The notes under the pieces are model-generated. The model searched no databases, had not been told where the DNA came from, and saw nothing but the letters and a program-made list of their open reading frames with translations. This document shows, in pieces, positions 7,848-19,983 of a DNA stretch of 64,000 nt. Position numbers and translations under genes: made by a program. Every line of letters starts with the position of its first letter. The first letter of the stretch is position 1. Source of the DNA: Rhodoferax sp. (GTDB taxonomy: Bacteria > Pseudomonadota > Gammaproteobacteria > Burkholderiales > Burkholderiaceae_C). The stretch spans positions 62,001 through 126,000 of the forward strand of contig PKWM01000021.1 in NCBI GenBank assembly GCA_003133245.1, written 5' to 3'.

Positions 7848-9659
7848 CTATTTTCCCCACCCATCCCTTAACCCCACCGCCAAATTAAACACCATCTTGC
7901 CTGCCTTGTGGTCCACGCCGTCGGCAACAAAGTAGCCATGCCGTTCAAACTGGAATTTGTCGTCGGCGCGGGCGCTGGCCAGTGACGGTTCCACGATTGC
8001 TTGCACCACTTTCAGGCTGTTGGGGTTCAGGTCTTCGATGAAGTCGCGGCCACCGGCGTCGGGTTGCGCGTCCAGAAACAGGCGGTCGTAGAGGCGCACT
8101 TCGGCGCTCAGGCCGTCGGCCACTGCCACCCAGGTGATGACGCCCTTGACCTTGACGGCGTCGCTGCCGGGTGTGCCGCTCTTGGTGTCGGGCAGCACAT
8201 TGGCGTGGACTTCGATGACCTCGCCTGCTGCATTTTTGCTACAGCCGGTGCATTCAATCACATGGCCGTATTTCAGGCGCACCTTGCTGCCCGGCAGCGC
8301 GGCACCGCTGGCATCGGTGCGCGGCGGGAACATTCTGAAAAAGCCTTTGACCGGCTGCTCCATGAAATCACTGCGATCAATCCAGACTTCCTTGCCGATT
8401 TTGAATTGACGCCGACCCAGTTCGGGGATGTGTGGATGCACCGGGGCGGAGCAGTCATCCAGAGCGTCTTTGCCCATCAGCTCGCCCCAGTTGCCCAGCA
8501 CCAGCTTCACCGGGTCCAGCACGGCCATGGCGCGCGGGGTTGACACGTCAAGCGTTTCGCGCAGGCAGCCCTCTAACGTGCTGTAGTCAATCCAACTGTC
8601 GCTCTTGGTGACACCGATGCGCTCGGCAAAGAGTTGAATCGCCTCGGGCGTATAGCCACGCCGGCGCAGGCCGACTATGGTGGGCATGCGCGGGTCGTCC
8701 CAACCATCTACTTTATTGTCATAAACCAGTTGTGCCAGCTTGCGTTTGCTGGTGATGACGTAGGTGAGGTTCAGGCGCGCAAATTCGTATTGCCTGGGTG
8801 GTGGTGCACTCAGCAAGCCGCCTTCAATCAGGCGCTCCAGCAGCCAGTCGTAGAACGGGCGTTGGTCTTCAAATTCAAGCGTGCAGATGCTGTGGGTGAT
8901 GCTCTCCAGCGCGTCCTCGATCGGGTGGGCATAGGCGTACATCGGGTAGATGCACCATTTGTCTCCCGTGTTGTGATGGGTGGCGCGGCGGATGCGGTAG
9001 ATGGCGGGGTCGCGCAAGTTGATGTTGGGGCTGGCCATGTCGATCCTGGCGCGCAGTACCATGGCACCGTCTTCGTGGTGGCCGTCGCGCATTTCCCTGA
9101 ATCGTGTCAGGTTCTCGGCCGGGGTGCGTGCCCTGAACGGGCTATCGACACCGGGCTTGCCGAAGTCGCCCCGGTTGATGCGGATTTCTTCTACGGTTTG
9201 TTCGTCCACATAGGCGTGTCCGGCTTCGATCAAATACTCAGCGGCGCGGTACATGAAGTCGAAGTAGTCGCTGGCCTGATAGGGCTTGGCGTCCGACGTA
9301 CCGTTCCACTCAAAGCCGAGCCAACGCACCGAATTCATGATGGTGTTGACGAACTCGATATCTTCCTTCTCGGGGTTAGTGTCGTCAAAGCGCAGATGGC
9401 AGATGCCGTCGTAGTCGCGCGCCAGGCCGAAGTTCAGGCAGATGCTTTTGGCGTGGCCGATGTGCAGGTAGCCATTGGGCTCGGGCGGAAAGCGCGTACG
9501 GATTTTGGCCGGGTCAAGCTCACCCTGGGCATGGTGGGCTGCGTCGCCCGGGCTGCCCGCCCAACGGCGGCTGGCATAAGTGCCAGCGGCCAGGTCGTGT
9601 TCGATGATCTGACGCAAGAAGTTGCTCGGCTTGATGGTTTCGGGGGTAGGCAGGCTCAT
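7848..9659 (-). CDS. glnS: Glutaminyl-tRNA synthetase
   Basis: RFPPEPNGYLHIGHAKSICLNFGLA, IRRATHHNTGDKWCIYPMYAYAHPIEDALE; strongly GlnS-like. Confidence 0.95.
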   Translation of the reverse strand: MSLPTPETIKPSNFLRQIIEHDLAAGTYASRRWAGSPGDAAHHAQGELDPAKIRTRFPPEPNGYLHIGHAKSICLNFGLARDYDGICHLRFDDTNPEKEDIEFVNTIMNSVRWLGFEWNGTSDAKPYQASDYFDFMYRAAEYLIEAGHAYVDEQTVEEIRINRGDFGKPGVDSPFRARTPAENLTRFREMRDGHHEDGAMVLRARIDMASPNINLRDPAIYRIRRATHHNTGDKWCIYPMYAYAHPIEDALESITHSICTLEFEDQRPFYDWLLERLIEGGLLSAPPPRQYEFARLNLTYVITSKRKLAQLVYDNKVDGWDDPRMPTIVGLRRRGYTPEAIQLFAERIGVTKSDSWIDYSTLEGCLRETLDVSTPRAMAVLDPVKLVLGNWGELMGKDALDDCSAPVHPHIPELGRRQFKIGKEVWIDRSDFMEQPVKGFFRMFPPRTDASGAALPGSKVRLKYGHVIECTGCSKNAAGEVIEVHANVLPDTKSGTPGSDAVKVKGVITWVAVADGLSAEVRLYDRLFLDAQPDAGGRDFIEDLNPNSLKVVQAIVEPSLASARADDKFQFERHGYFVADGVDHKAGKMVFNLAVGLRDGWGK

Positions 9660-9669
9660 GCGAATGATT

Positions 9670-12600
9670 TTAGTCGCCGGTGGGCGTGACGGCTGCGCCA
9701 GTAAACCACGCTTTGGCTTTTTCGCCCCAGGCATCCAGGTAGGTGTATAGCACCGGCACGACCACCAGCGTGAGCAGGGTGGACGTCATCACACCGCCAA
9801 TGATGGCACGGCCCATCGGTGCCTGCGTTTCGCCGCCGTCACCCAGACCGAGTGACATCGGCAACATGCCGAATATCATCGCCAGAGTGGTCATGAGTAT
9901 CGGACGCAGGCGAACCTGACCCGCATCGCAGATCGCCTGCTTGCGTGACTTGCCTTCGCGCACCCCCTGATTGGTGAAATCGACCAGCAAAATGGCGTTC
10001 TTCGTCACCAGTCCCATCAGCATGATGAAACCGATCATGGAGAAAAGGTTGAGCGTTGTTCCTGTCAAAAGCAAGGCCAGAAATACACCAATCAGGGCCA
10101 GCGGCAAAGAGGCCATGATGGCCAGCGGCTGCATAAAGCTGCCAAACTGCGAGGCCAGAATCAGGTAGATAAAGATGACCGCCATCCCCAACGCTGCCAC
10201 CATGGAGCTAAAGGACTCATTCATATCCTGCGTTTGACCGGCGACGTCGAAACGGTAGCCGGGCGGCAGCTCGGGCCCCATTTTTTTCAGCAGGGCTTCG
10301 ACCTCGCTGCCGGCGTCACCCGAAGGGCGGCCCTCGACGCCCGCATAGAGTGATATCCGGCGTTGCAGATCGAGGCGCTTGATCTGCTGCGCGCTAAAGG
10401 TCGGGACAAACTCGGCCACCTGGCGCAGCAGCACCATCTGCGGCGTCCCGTCGGCACGGACACGGTTGCTGGTCATATACAGGTCGCCGAGGTCGCTGGC
10501 GATACGCCGCCCGGATTTTGGCAGGCGCACATTGACGTCGTAGTTCTGGCCGTCCGCTGCCTGCCAGTGCGAAATCGTATCGCCTGCTATCAGGGGCCGT
10601 AGCGCCTGGCCGATCTGCGCCGTGTTCACGCCGAGATCGCTGGCAAGCTCGTTGTTGATGCGGATGGCAAGCGTCGGATTGGCGCCCCGTTCACTGCTTT
10701 CCAGGTCGGTGATGCCCTTGATCTTCGCCACCTCTTTCATCACGCCCTGCGACAACTCGGTCAGCTTCTGTGCATCTGGTCCGAGTATTGAAATGAAAAT
10801 TGGTTTGTTATAGCCCACCGAGAGTTCGATACCGGCAATGCTGGCGAGCTTGGCGCGGATGACTTTTTCCAACTCCTTTTGCGAGCGTCGATGCGTGATC
10901 TTGCGCTCGGAGAGCTTCAAGTTGATACGTGCGTAGTTGGTGCCGTCATCGGTACCGACGTTGGTCTCGGCAATGACGACCTCGGGAAAAGACTTCAGCA
11001 CGTCTTCCGCCTGATGTGCTTTGGCGTCGGTGTACTCCAGGCTGGAACCAATCGGCGTGTTCAGACGCAGCGAGATGAAGCCTTCATCGGTTTCGGGCAT
11101 GAATTCGGTGCCGACCAGGGGGACGATAAAGAAGCTGCTGACGAAGAGCACCAATGCAATAACCAGAACCTTGATCCGGTTTTCCAGCGACCAGCTCAGC
11201 ATGACGCCATAAATTTGGTGCGCCCTCTGCACCAGTTGTTCGATGCGGCTCATCATGCGTCCCAGCCACGGTAGCCGTCGAAAACGGTCGCCGGCTGGAT
11301 CCAGCCAAATCGAGGACAGCATCGGGTCGAGCGTGAAGCTCACAAACAACGAGACCAGCACCGCGACCGCAACCGTAATGCCGAACTGCAGGAAGTAGCG
11401 CCCAATAATTCCGCTCATGAAGGCGATGGGCACGAAGACGGCGATGATGGCAAAAGTGGTTGCCATGACTGCCAGGCCGATTTCCTCGGTACCCTCATTG
11501 GCCGCTTGGTGGTGATTCTTGCCCATGCCCAAATGGCGCACGATGTTTTCTCGCACGACGATCGCGTCGTCGATCAGCAGCCCGATGCACAGGCTCAAGG
11601 CCATCAGCGTGAGAAAATTCAGCGTGAAACCAAAAGCGTAGATGGCGATAAAGGTGGCCATCACCGCAATCGGCAAGGTCAACCCCGTGATGATGGTGCT
11701 GCGCCACGAATGCAGAAACAGGAAGACGATCAGCACCGTCAGCATGGCGCCTTCAAGAATGGTCATCTTGACGTTGTTCAGTGCGCTCTTGATGCTATCC
11801 GAGGTCGCATTGATGGTCTTGATTTCGACACCCGGCGGTAGCAGTTTCTTCAGGTCTTCAACCGCTTTGCGCACGCCTTCACCGGTCTCGACGATATTGG
11901 CGTCCTGTACCTTGAAGACGCCGACACCGATCGAGCGTTGGCCGTCAATGCGTGCCAGCGACGTTGCTTCCTGCTCGCCATCGACGACTTGCGCGACCTG
12001 GCGCAAATAAACCGGCGCATTGCCCTGGCGGGCGACGATGATCTTTTCGAAGTCCTTGGGTTCCTTCATCTTGCCTTCGACCCGCACCAGTTGTTCGGTG
12101 GCGCCGCTGGTAATGGTGCCCGACGGAAAATCCTGGTTGCTGGCCTGAATCGCCGCAATCACCTGATCAACGCCGACACCAAAGGACTGCATCTGGGCCG
12201 GCTTGAGGTAGATCAGCACCTGGCGCAGCACGGCGCCGGTGACGTTGACCGCACCGACACCGGGTGCATTCTGCAAGCGCTTGACGATGATCTGATCGGT
12301 GATGGTGGAGAGCTCGCGCGGGCTATGTTTCTCCGATGTCACCGCGAGATTCACGACCGGTTGCTGTTCTTGCCAATCGGCGCGGCTGATCAGCGGGTCT
12401 TTGGCCTCGCGCGGGAAACCAGGACGGATCTGTGCCACCTTGTCGCGCACCTCCTGGGTCGCGGCGGCCATGTCCGTGCTCAAACGGAACTCGGCTTGCA
12501 GGAACCCCACACCCTCACGCGTGGTGCCGTAAATTCTTTTGACCCCGTTAACGGTATTGAGCACATTTTCGATCGGCTTGATGAGGTCGTTCTCAACCTG

Positions 12601-12771
12601 CTCGGGCGAAGCGCCGGGGTATTCGACCGATACGAAGACGTAGGGATTGCTGACATCGGGCATTTGTTCGACCCGCAGCCGGTTGTACGAAAAGATGCCG
12701 AGCACGAGTAGCGCCACCATCACCATGGTGGCGAAAACCGGCTGTTTGATACTGGTTTTGGTGATCCACAT
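9670..12771 (-). CDS. RND (HAE1-like) multidrug efflux permease
   Basis: 1033 aa; KQPVFATMVMVALLVLGIFSYNRLRVEQMPDV... and AcrB-like repeats. Confidence 0.95.
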   Translation of the reverse strand: MWITKTSIKQPVFATMVMVALLVLGIFSYNRLRVEQMPDVSNPYVFVSVEYPGASPEQVENDLIKPIENVLNTVNGVKRIYGTTREGVGFLQAEFRLSTDMAAATQEVRDKVAQIRPGFPREAKDPLISRADWQEQQPVVNLAVTSEKHSPRELSTITDQIIVKRLQNAPGVGAVNVTGAVLRQVLIYLKPAQMQSFGVGVDQVIAAIQASNQDFPSGTITSGATEQLVRVEGKMKEPKDFEKIIVARQGNAPVYLRQVAQVVDGEQEATSLARIDGQRSIGVGVFKVQDANIVETGEGVRKAVEDLKKLLPPGVEIKTINATSDSIKSALNNVKMTILEGAMLTVLIVFLFLHSWRSTIITGLTLPIAVMATFIAIYAFGFTLNFLTLMALSLCIGLLIDDAIVVRENIVRHLGMGKNHHQAANEGTEEIGLAVMATTFAIIAVFVPIAFMSGIIGRYFLQFGITVAVAVLVSLFVSFTLDPMLSSIWLDPAGDRFRRLPWLGRMMSRIEQLVQRAHQIYGVMLSWSLENRIKVLVIALVLFVSSFFIVPLVGTEFMPETDEGFISLRLNTPIGSSLEYTDAKAHQAEDVLKSFPEVVIAETNVGTDDGTNYARINLKLSERKITHRRSQKELEKVIRAKLASIAGIELSVGYNKPIFISILGPDAQKLTELSQGVMKEVAKIKGITDLESSERGANPTLAIRINNELASDLGVNTAQIGQALRPLIAGDTISHWQAADGQNYDVNVRLPKSGRRIASDLGDLYMTSNRVRADGTPQMVLLRQVAEFVPTFSAQQIKRLDLQRRISLYAGVEGRPSGDAGSEVEALLKKMGPELPPGYRFDVAGQTQDMNESFSSMVAALGMAVIFIYLILASQFGSFMQPLAIMASLPLALIGVFLALLLTGTTLNLFSMIGFIMLMGLVTKNAILLVDFTNQGVREGKSRKQAICDAGQVRLRPILMTTLAMIFGMLPMSLGLGDGGETQAPMGRAIIGGVMTSTLLTLVVVPVLYTYLDAWGEKAKAWFTGAAVTPTGD

Positions 12772-12781
12772 GGTGCTTGCG

Positions 12782-13990
12782 CTAGCCCGCTTTGGCGGAA
12801 GCGCCCGGGGCTGCCGGTGCAGCTTGCGGCGATTTCACCACTGCTTTGGCCCCGGCCTTCAGGCCCACCAGGTTCGCGCTGATCACCTGAACGCCGGCCT
12901 CAAGCCCGTTCTTGACTTCGACCAGGCCGGTCTGCTCTTCACGCAGACCAAGCTTGACGCTGCGCTTTGCTACTTTGCCGCCCTCCAGGGTGAACACAAA
13001 GGCCTGGCCCGCATCGTCCCGAACTGCGGCAAGCGGCACGACGGTGGAGGCTTCGGCCTTGGCCAGAACCAAAAATCCCTTGACGAACATGCCGCCCCTC
13101 AGCACGCCGTCACGATTGGCGACCGACAGATACAAGGTAATGGAGCGCGATCCCGCTTCGGTTATGGGGTTGATGCGTTCGACGCGGCCTTCAAAAATAC
13201 GCTCGCCGAAACCATCCACCTTGAACGATGCAACTTGGCCGACCTGGACGCCGGGAATCTCCGAGGCGGGCGCCGGCGCCTCAATTTCCATTTTTCTGAG
13301 GTCAACCACAGTGAACATGGGGCTGTCGGGAGCAACCTTCTCGCCACCATTGACCATTTTTTTGGCCAGGATGCCATTGATAGGGGCGCGTACCACTGCG
13401 TCCTGCATGGCATAGCGTGCCACGCGCGCCTGCGCCTCGGCCGATCGCATCGATGCAGCGCTTGCCTCCAGCGTGCTGTGTGTCGTGTCAAAAGCATTTT
13501 GCGAAATGAAATTTTGTTGCAGCAGTTTCAGGTTGGTTTCACGATTCTTGTCTGCAATCGACCATCTGGCTTTGGCTTCTTCGAGTGCAGCCACTTGCGC
13601 ATCAAGCCTGGCTTTCAAATCGGCGGTATCGATTTGAGCGAGTACCTGCCCTTGCCTGACGTGTTCACCTTCGCGTGCCAGAACCTGTTTCACTTCGCCC
13701 GACACTTTTGACTTCACCGTTGATTGGATCACCGGGGACAACGTGCCCGAGAACGACAGGGTGCGGGACAACCCGCGCGTTTCTACCGTGCTTAGATCGG
13801 CGGGCGCAAATTCCAGTGTGATGGCCGAGCCCGGTTTCTTTTCTTCCTTCTTGGCGGAACTGACACGCCAGGCCACAGAGCCGATGACGCTGGCCGCAAC
13901 CAGAGCGAACAGCGTGAGTTTTACCCAGCCACGACGGTTGCGAATTGGGTTGGTAGCCAGATCAGCGGATACTTTGCGATGAATTTGCAT
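12782..13990 (-). CDS. RND efflux periplasmic adaptor (membrane-fusion protein)
   Basis: Biotinyl-lipoyl-like VKSKVSGEVKQVLAREGEHVRQGQVLAQIDTADL; start set at MQIHRK. Confidence 0.9.
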   Translation of the reverse strand: MQIHRKVSADLATNPIRNRRGWVKLTLFALVAASVIGSVAWRVSSAKKEEKKPGSAITLEFAPADLSTVETRGLSRTLSFSGTLSPVIQSTVKSKVSGEVKQVLAREGEHVRQGQVLAQIDTADLKARLDAQVAALEEAKARWSIADKNRETNLKLLQQNFISQNAFDTTHSTLEASAASMRSAEAQARVARYAMQDAVVRAPINGILAKKMVNGGEKVAPDSPMFTVVDLRKMEIEAPAPASEIPGVQVGQVASFKVDGFGERIFEGRVERINPITEAGSRSITLYLSVANRDGVLRGGMFVKGFLVLAKAEASTVVPLAAVRDDAGQAFVFTLEGGKVAKRSVKLGLREEQTGLVEVKNGLEAGVQVISANLVGLKAGAKAVVKSPQAAPAAPGASAKAG

Positions 13991-14144
13991 GTCTGTATTT
14001 TCGCGGAGTTTTTTTAAAACTGAAAATGTGCGCTGGGTGGCTTCGGCGCGCAAGCTGGATGCGACGAGATGCATATTTCGACTGACCGGCTGAAGTTTAC
14101 GCGGACTCATGGTAAGGTGATACATCATTCTGGAGTGACAAATA

Positions 14145-14645
14145 ATGAGGCTGAAGCTTTGGATCAATACCTGTCGCTTGCTGCTGATCGGCTTGGCGCT
14201 GACCAGCGCTGTGAGTCAGTCCTGGGCGGCACTTGGGCAAGCACCCTCAGCAGGTGCGGTGCCGGTTTCGCCTTCCCTTGCAGCAGGTGCCAAAGCGCAA
14301 GCCGCCGGCCGGAACGTTGGCGTGAATCGGTTCACGGTGCACCAGACCCAGCTTGAAAGTGGAACCACTGTGATGGAATATGCAACGCCGGCCGGGCTGG
14401 TCTTCGCCGTGTCGTGGCGTGGGCCGGTGCTGCCTGATCTGAGTGCGCTGCTGGGCGTTTATTTCAATACTTTTAAACTCGAAACCGACAAGGTCCGGCT
14501 CGCCGGTCGACGTGGTTCATCGGTGAAGATTGAACGCGACGGTTTGATTATTAGTTCCAACGGCCGGATGCGTGATTTTTTTGGCTATGCCTATGCGCCC
14601 GACTTGATTCCGGCTGGTGTCGATATCAAAAATGTACTACCGTAA
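14145..14645 (+). CDS. DUF2844-family secreted protein
   Basis: Signal peptide plus VNRFTVHQTQLESGTTVMEYATPAGLVFAVSWRGPVLPDL. Confidence 0.75.
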   Translation: MRLKLWINTCRLLLIGLALTSAVSQSWAALGQAPSAGAVPVSPSLAAGAKAQAAGRNVGVNRFTVHQTQLESGTTVMEYATPAGLVFAVSWRGPVLPDLSALLGVYFNTFKLETDKVRLAGRRGSSVKIERDGLIISSNGRMRDFFGYAYAPDLIPAGVDIKNVLP

Positions 14646-15873
14646 ATTTTTCTGGCGCGCCAATTCAATAGCCCTGCTGCTGAGCCTGGTCACGGCTTGC
14701 GGTGGTGGTGGCAATTCGGTACCAGCGCCAACGATCTCGACGCCGGAGCCAGCTCTCAACAATGTGCTTGGCGTCGCGGTTGACAGTGGCCCGGTGGGCA
14801 CCGGCACCAACGTGAATCGCTTGTACACGACTGTCAAAATCTGCCAGCCAGGCACCAGCCAATGCCAGACGATTGACCATGTGCTGGTCGATACCGGTTC
14901 GAGTGGCGTGCGTTTTTTGGCGGGCGTGCTGGCGCCGAGTTTGAACCTGACTCGGTCGACCGTCGGCACCAGTGGACTGCCGCTCCTCAACTGCGTCCAG
15001 TTTGTTGATAACACCTTCGCCTGGGGACCGGTGGCGAAGGCTGATGTTGTGCTGGGTGGCAAGCTGGCGCCCAGCGTACCGATTCAGGTGATTGCCGATC
15101 CGGCGTTTAACACTCCCGCCTCGGCCTGTGCAGTGGGCGGCACAGCGATCACCACCGCAACGCTACTGGGTGCCAACGGTATTCTGGGGATTGGCTTGTT
15201 CAAGGAAGATTGTGGTTCAGGGTGTAGCAGCAATCTCCACAAGGGCTTTTATTACACATGCACCGACATGAGTTGCACCGCCACCAAGGGCGCGCTGGCG
15301 AGCCTTGATCAACAGGTAAAAAACCCGGTGCCCTTGTTTGCCTCAGACAATAATGGCGTGCTGATTGACTTGCCGGCGGTCGACCCATCTGGTGCTTCTG
15401 TTTTAAACGGATCGTTGATTTTCGGCATTGGCACGCAAGCGAACAATCAAACGACCCCTGCAGGTGTTTTGACAACAGACGCGTCAGGCTACTTCACGAC
15501 GTTGCTGGCGGGTCAAAGCCTGGGTACCAGCTTCTTTGACAGCGGCTCCAATGGTTTGTTTTTTGACACTACGACGGTGCCGAATTGCTCCGCGAACAGC
15601 GGTGCCGGTTTTTATTGTCCGAGTTCACCTCTGAATTTATCGGCTACGCTGGTAGGTGCTAACGCAGCGCGGATTGCGGTTTCGTTTCAGATCGATAACG
15701 CGACGGCGCTATTCACGGATGCTTCAAAGGTGGTCTTGTCTGGCTTGGCCGGGCCGATGGGGGACAGCACTACTTTTGATTGGGGCTTGCCATTTTTCTA
15801 TGGGCGCCGGATGTATTTCGGCATTGAAGGGCAGGCGTCGCCTCTGGGGACTGGTCCGTATTACGCCTTTTGA
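14632..15873 (+). CDS. DUF3443-family lipoprotein
   Basis: Lipobox LVTACGG; DTGSSGVR and FDSGSNGLFF motifs; overlaps DUF2844 gene. Confidence 0.8.
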   Translation: MYYRKFFWRANSIALLLSLVTACGGGGNSVPAPTISTPEPALNNVLGVAVDSGPVGTGTNVNRLYTTVKICQPGTSQCQTIDHVLVDTGSSGVRFLAGVLAPSLNLTRSTVGTSGLPLLNCVQFVDNTFAWGPVAKADVVLGGKLAPSVPIQVIADPAFNTPASACAVGGTAITTATLLGANGILGIGLFKEDCGSGCSSNLHKGFYYTCTDMSCTATKGALASLDQQVKNPVPLFASDNNGVLIDLPAVDPSGASVLNGSLIFGIGTQANNQTTPAGVLTTDASGYFTTLLAGQSLGTSFFDSGSNGLFFDTTTVPNCSANSGAGFYCPSSPLNLSATLVGANAARIAVSFQIDNATALFTDASKVVLSGLAGPMGDSTTFDWGLPFFYGRRMYFGIEGQASPLGTGPYYAF

Positions 15874-15881
15874 CGGGCCAC

Positions 15882-16544
15882 TCAGTTGGCGGCCTGCAAC
15901 CCATTCCTGAAGTGCTCCTGCATGCGCTGTACCGCCAACGCTGGGTCGTGCGCCGTGATGGCAGTCATCAGCGCACGGTGCTCGTTGAGCGATTCTTCAA
16001 CGCGCCCGGTTTTAAGCAAAGAGTTGTGTCGATTGAGTTTCATGACCTTGCGCAGGTCTAGCACCATCTGGTCGCGCCAGCGGTTGTTGGCAATCGCTAG
16101 CAAGCGCAGGTGAAAGCGTTCGTTGATTTCAAAAAAACGTTCCCGATTCAATTGCTTGGGCTTGGCTGCGGTTTCGAGTTCGTTGTGCAAGGCTTGCAGG
16201 TCGGCGATTTGAACTGGCGTAGCGGCGTTGGCAACCACCCCCACGGCGTCGGCTTCGAGCAGACTGAGCAGGTGATAGACATCGGCCAGATCGCGTTCCG
16301 ATACCTCGGTCACATAGGCGCCACGCCTTACTTTCATGGTGACCAGGCCTTCAGTGGCCAGCACTTTGAGCGCTTCGCGCAGTGGCGTTCGGCTGATGCC
16401 ATAAGCTTGGGCGATTTTTAGCTCGTCAATCCAACTGCCGGGTGCCAATTCACGACTAAAAATACGTTGGCGCAGGAGTTCCGCGACTTCTTCGTAAAGT
16501 GCGTGCGGAGCTAACGATGGAGTTGCCACAAGTACCATGGCCAA
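15882..16544 (-). CDS. GntR-family (FadR-type) transcriptional regulator
   Basis: N-terminal wHTH LREALKVLATEGLVTMKVRRGAYV with FCD-like C-terminal domain; divergent from methylmalonyl-CoA mutase. Confidence 0.9.
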   Translation of the reverse strand: MAMVLVATPSLAPHALYEEVAELLRQRIFSRELAPGSWIDELKIAQAYGISRTPLREALKVLATEGLVTMKVRRGAYVTEVSERDLADVYHLLSLLEADAVGVVANAATPVQIADLQALHNELETAAKPKQLNRERFFEINERFHLRLLAIANNRWRDQMVLDLRKVMKLNRHNSLLKTGRVEESLNEHRALMTAITAHDPALAVQRMQEHFRNGLQAAN

Positions 16545-16612
16545 TATTGTAAGCTTTAAATAAAATTTTGAATCAATAATTATAAATCATAGTAAACTTA
16601 AGAAAACTCACT

Positions 16613-16633
16613 AAACTGGGTCCAATCCAGTTT
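16613..16633. promoter_or_regulatory. Dyad AAACTGG-N7-CCAGTTT upstream of methylmalonyl-CoA mutase
   Basis: Perfect 7-bp arms in the AT-rich divergent intergenic region between the GntR gene and scpA. Confidence 0.4.
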
Positions 16634-16671
16634 GCAATCTGGGTTAAGTCAACCTTATCGCGATCAATGTC

Positions 16672-18848
<2,177 letters not shown>

Positions 18849-18852
<4 letters not shown>

Positions 18853-19031
18853 TCGATTCATGCACCGTCATTGAATTGCCTTTTGATCGGCTACAGGAGA
18901 GGTCCGTCGAGTTGGCTGCCAAGGCAGAAGGTTTATCGATGGAAGATTGGGTATTGAAGGTGGTTCAGGACGAGTTGAACGCCTACCGATTGGAAGAATT
19001 TGATCAGCAACCATTGCAAGACCTAGAATAG
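18849..19031 (+). CDS. Hypothetical 60-aa protein
   Basis: ATGA overlap with scpA stop; [39 protein letters not shown]... Confidence 0.45.
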
Positions 19032-19077
19032 GTACCTATCATTGGTAGGTATTTAATGCTCTTCTTTTGGAGATGAT

Positions 19078-19329
19078 ATGTCAAAGGCGCTTGAGACCGC
19101 AAAAATATTCATGACCGGCCGTAGTCAAGCCGTGCGCCTGCCCAAGAGTTGCCGGTTTGATGGTATCGAAGTTTTTGCCCAGAAAGTTGGCAATACCGTA
19201 GTGCTGACACCGAAGTCCAAGGCGTGGGAAAGCATGTGGACCGCACTGGATGAATTCGATTTTGAGCCGGGCTTCCAGCTTGAGCGTGATCAGGGTGCTG
19301 CGCAACAGCGCGAGGAGTTGTTTCCTTGA
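19078..19329 (+). CDS. vapB: VapB-type antitoxin (AbrB-like)
   Basis: AKIFMTGRSQAVRLPKSCRFDGIEVFAQKVGNTVVLTP. Confidence 0.85.
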   Translation: MSKALETAKIFMTGRSQAVRLPKSCRFDGIEVFAQKVGNTVVLTPKSKAWESMWTALDEFDFEPGFQLERDQGAAQQREELFP

Positions 19330-19724
19330 AATACATGCTTGACACGGACACCTGTATTTACCTCATTGCGCGCAAGTTTCCCCAACTTGAGGCAAAGGCC
19401 AAAAACCAGGCACCGGGTTCCTTGCTGGTTTCTGCCATTACCGCAGCTGAGTTGGCGTTTGGCGTGGCAAAGAGTCAACGTCATGCCCATAACCAGGCCA
19501 TATTGGCGCAATTTTTGGGTGGCATGACGATCCTTCCCTGGCCCGTGCAGGCCATGTGGAACTTTGCAGAATTGAAGCAGCACCTGCAGCTGTTTGGCAA
19601 GCCTATCGGCCCCTACGATATGTTGATCGCAGCGCACGCTATGTTTGAAGATGTGACATTGGTGTCCAACAATGTGCGAGAGTTTGAGCGGGTACAGGGG
19701 CTTAGGTTGGAGAACTGGCTATGA
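19326..19724 (+). CDS. vapC: VapC PIN-domain toxin
   Basis: MKYMLDTDTCIYLI...SAITAAELAFGV...IGPYDMLIAAHA; ATGA-type overlap with vapB. Confidence 0.9.
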   Translation: MKYMLDTDTCIYLIARKFPQLEAKAKNQAPGSLLVSAITAAELAFGVAKSQRHAHNQAILAQFLGGMTILPWPVQAMWNFAELKQHLQLFGKPIGPYDMLIAAHAMFEDVTLVSNNVREFERVQGLRLENWL

Positions 19725-19752
19725 GGTTCGGACACATAAAAAGGATTGAGCA

Positions 19753-19974
19753 ATGAGCACCGCTTCCGCATCCAAGCAGAAGGCCACGCAATCAGAGTTT
19801 GTCAGGTGGTTTGGGCCTTTGTTGCAGGCACTGCGTGATTTGGGTGGGTCAGCATCCCCGCGCGGAGCGCTAGACGGTGAAAAATTTTTCGAAATGTTCA
19901 AACGTTATGAGCTTGGACTAAAGCCGCGAACCGTCTATGACATCGATGTTTCATTTTTTGAACAGTTTGAGTGA
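19753..19974 (+). pseudogene. Internally deleted Mrr-type restriction endonuclease remnant
   Basis: N-term SEFVRWFGPLLQALRDLGGSASPR resembles Mrr N-terminal domain; C-term LDGEKFFEMFKRYELGLKPRTVYDIDVSFFEQF resembles the Mrr catalytic-domain tail; nuclease core absent. Confidence 0.55.
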
Positions 19975-19983
19975 AGGCTGAAA

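Noticed and set aside
8634-9689. 351-aa plus-strand ORF opposite glnS
   Set aside because: Antisense shadow of GlnS; no family signature.
12647-13711. 354-aa plus-strand ORF opposite the efflux adaptor
   Set aside because: Shadow ORF; the adaptor on the minus strand is strongly supported.
16545-16671. Possible cobalamin riboswitch upstream of the B12-dependent mutase
   Set aside because: Region is too short and AT-rich, with no B12-box-like sequence.
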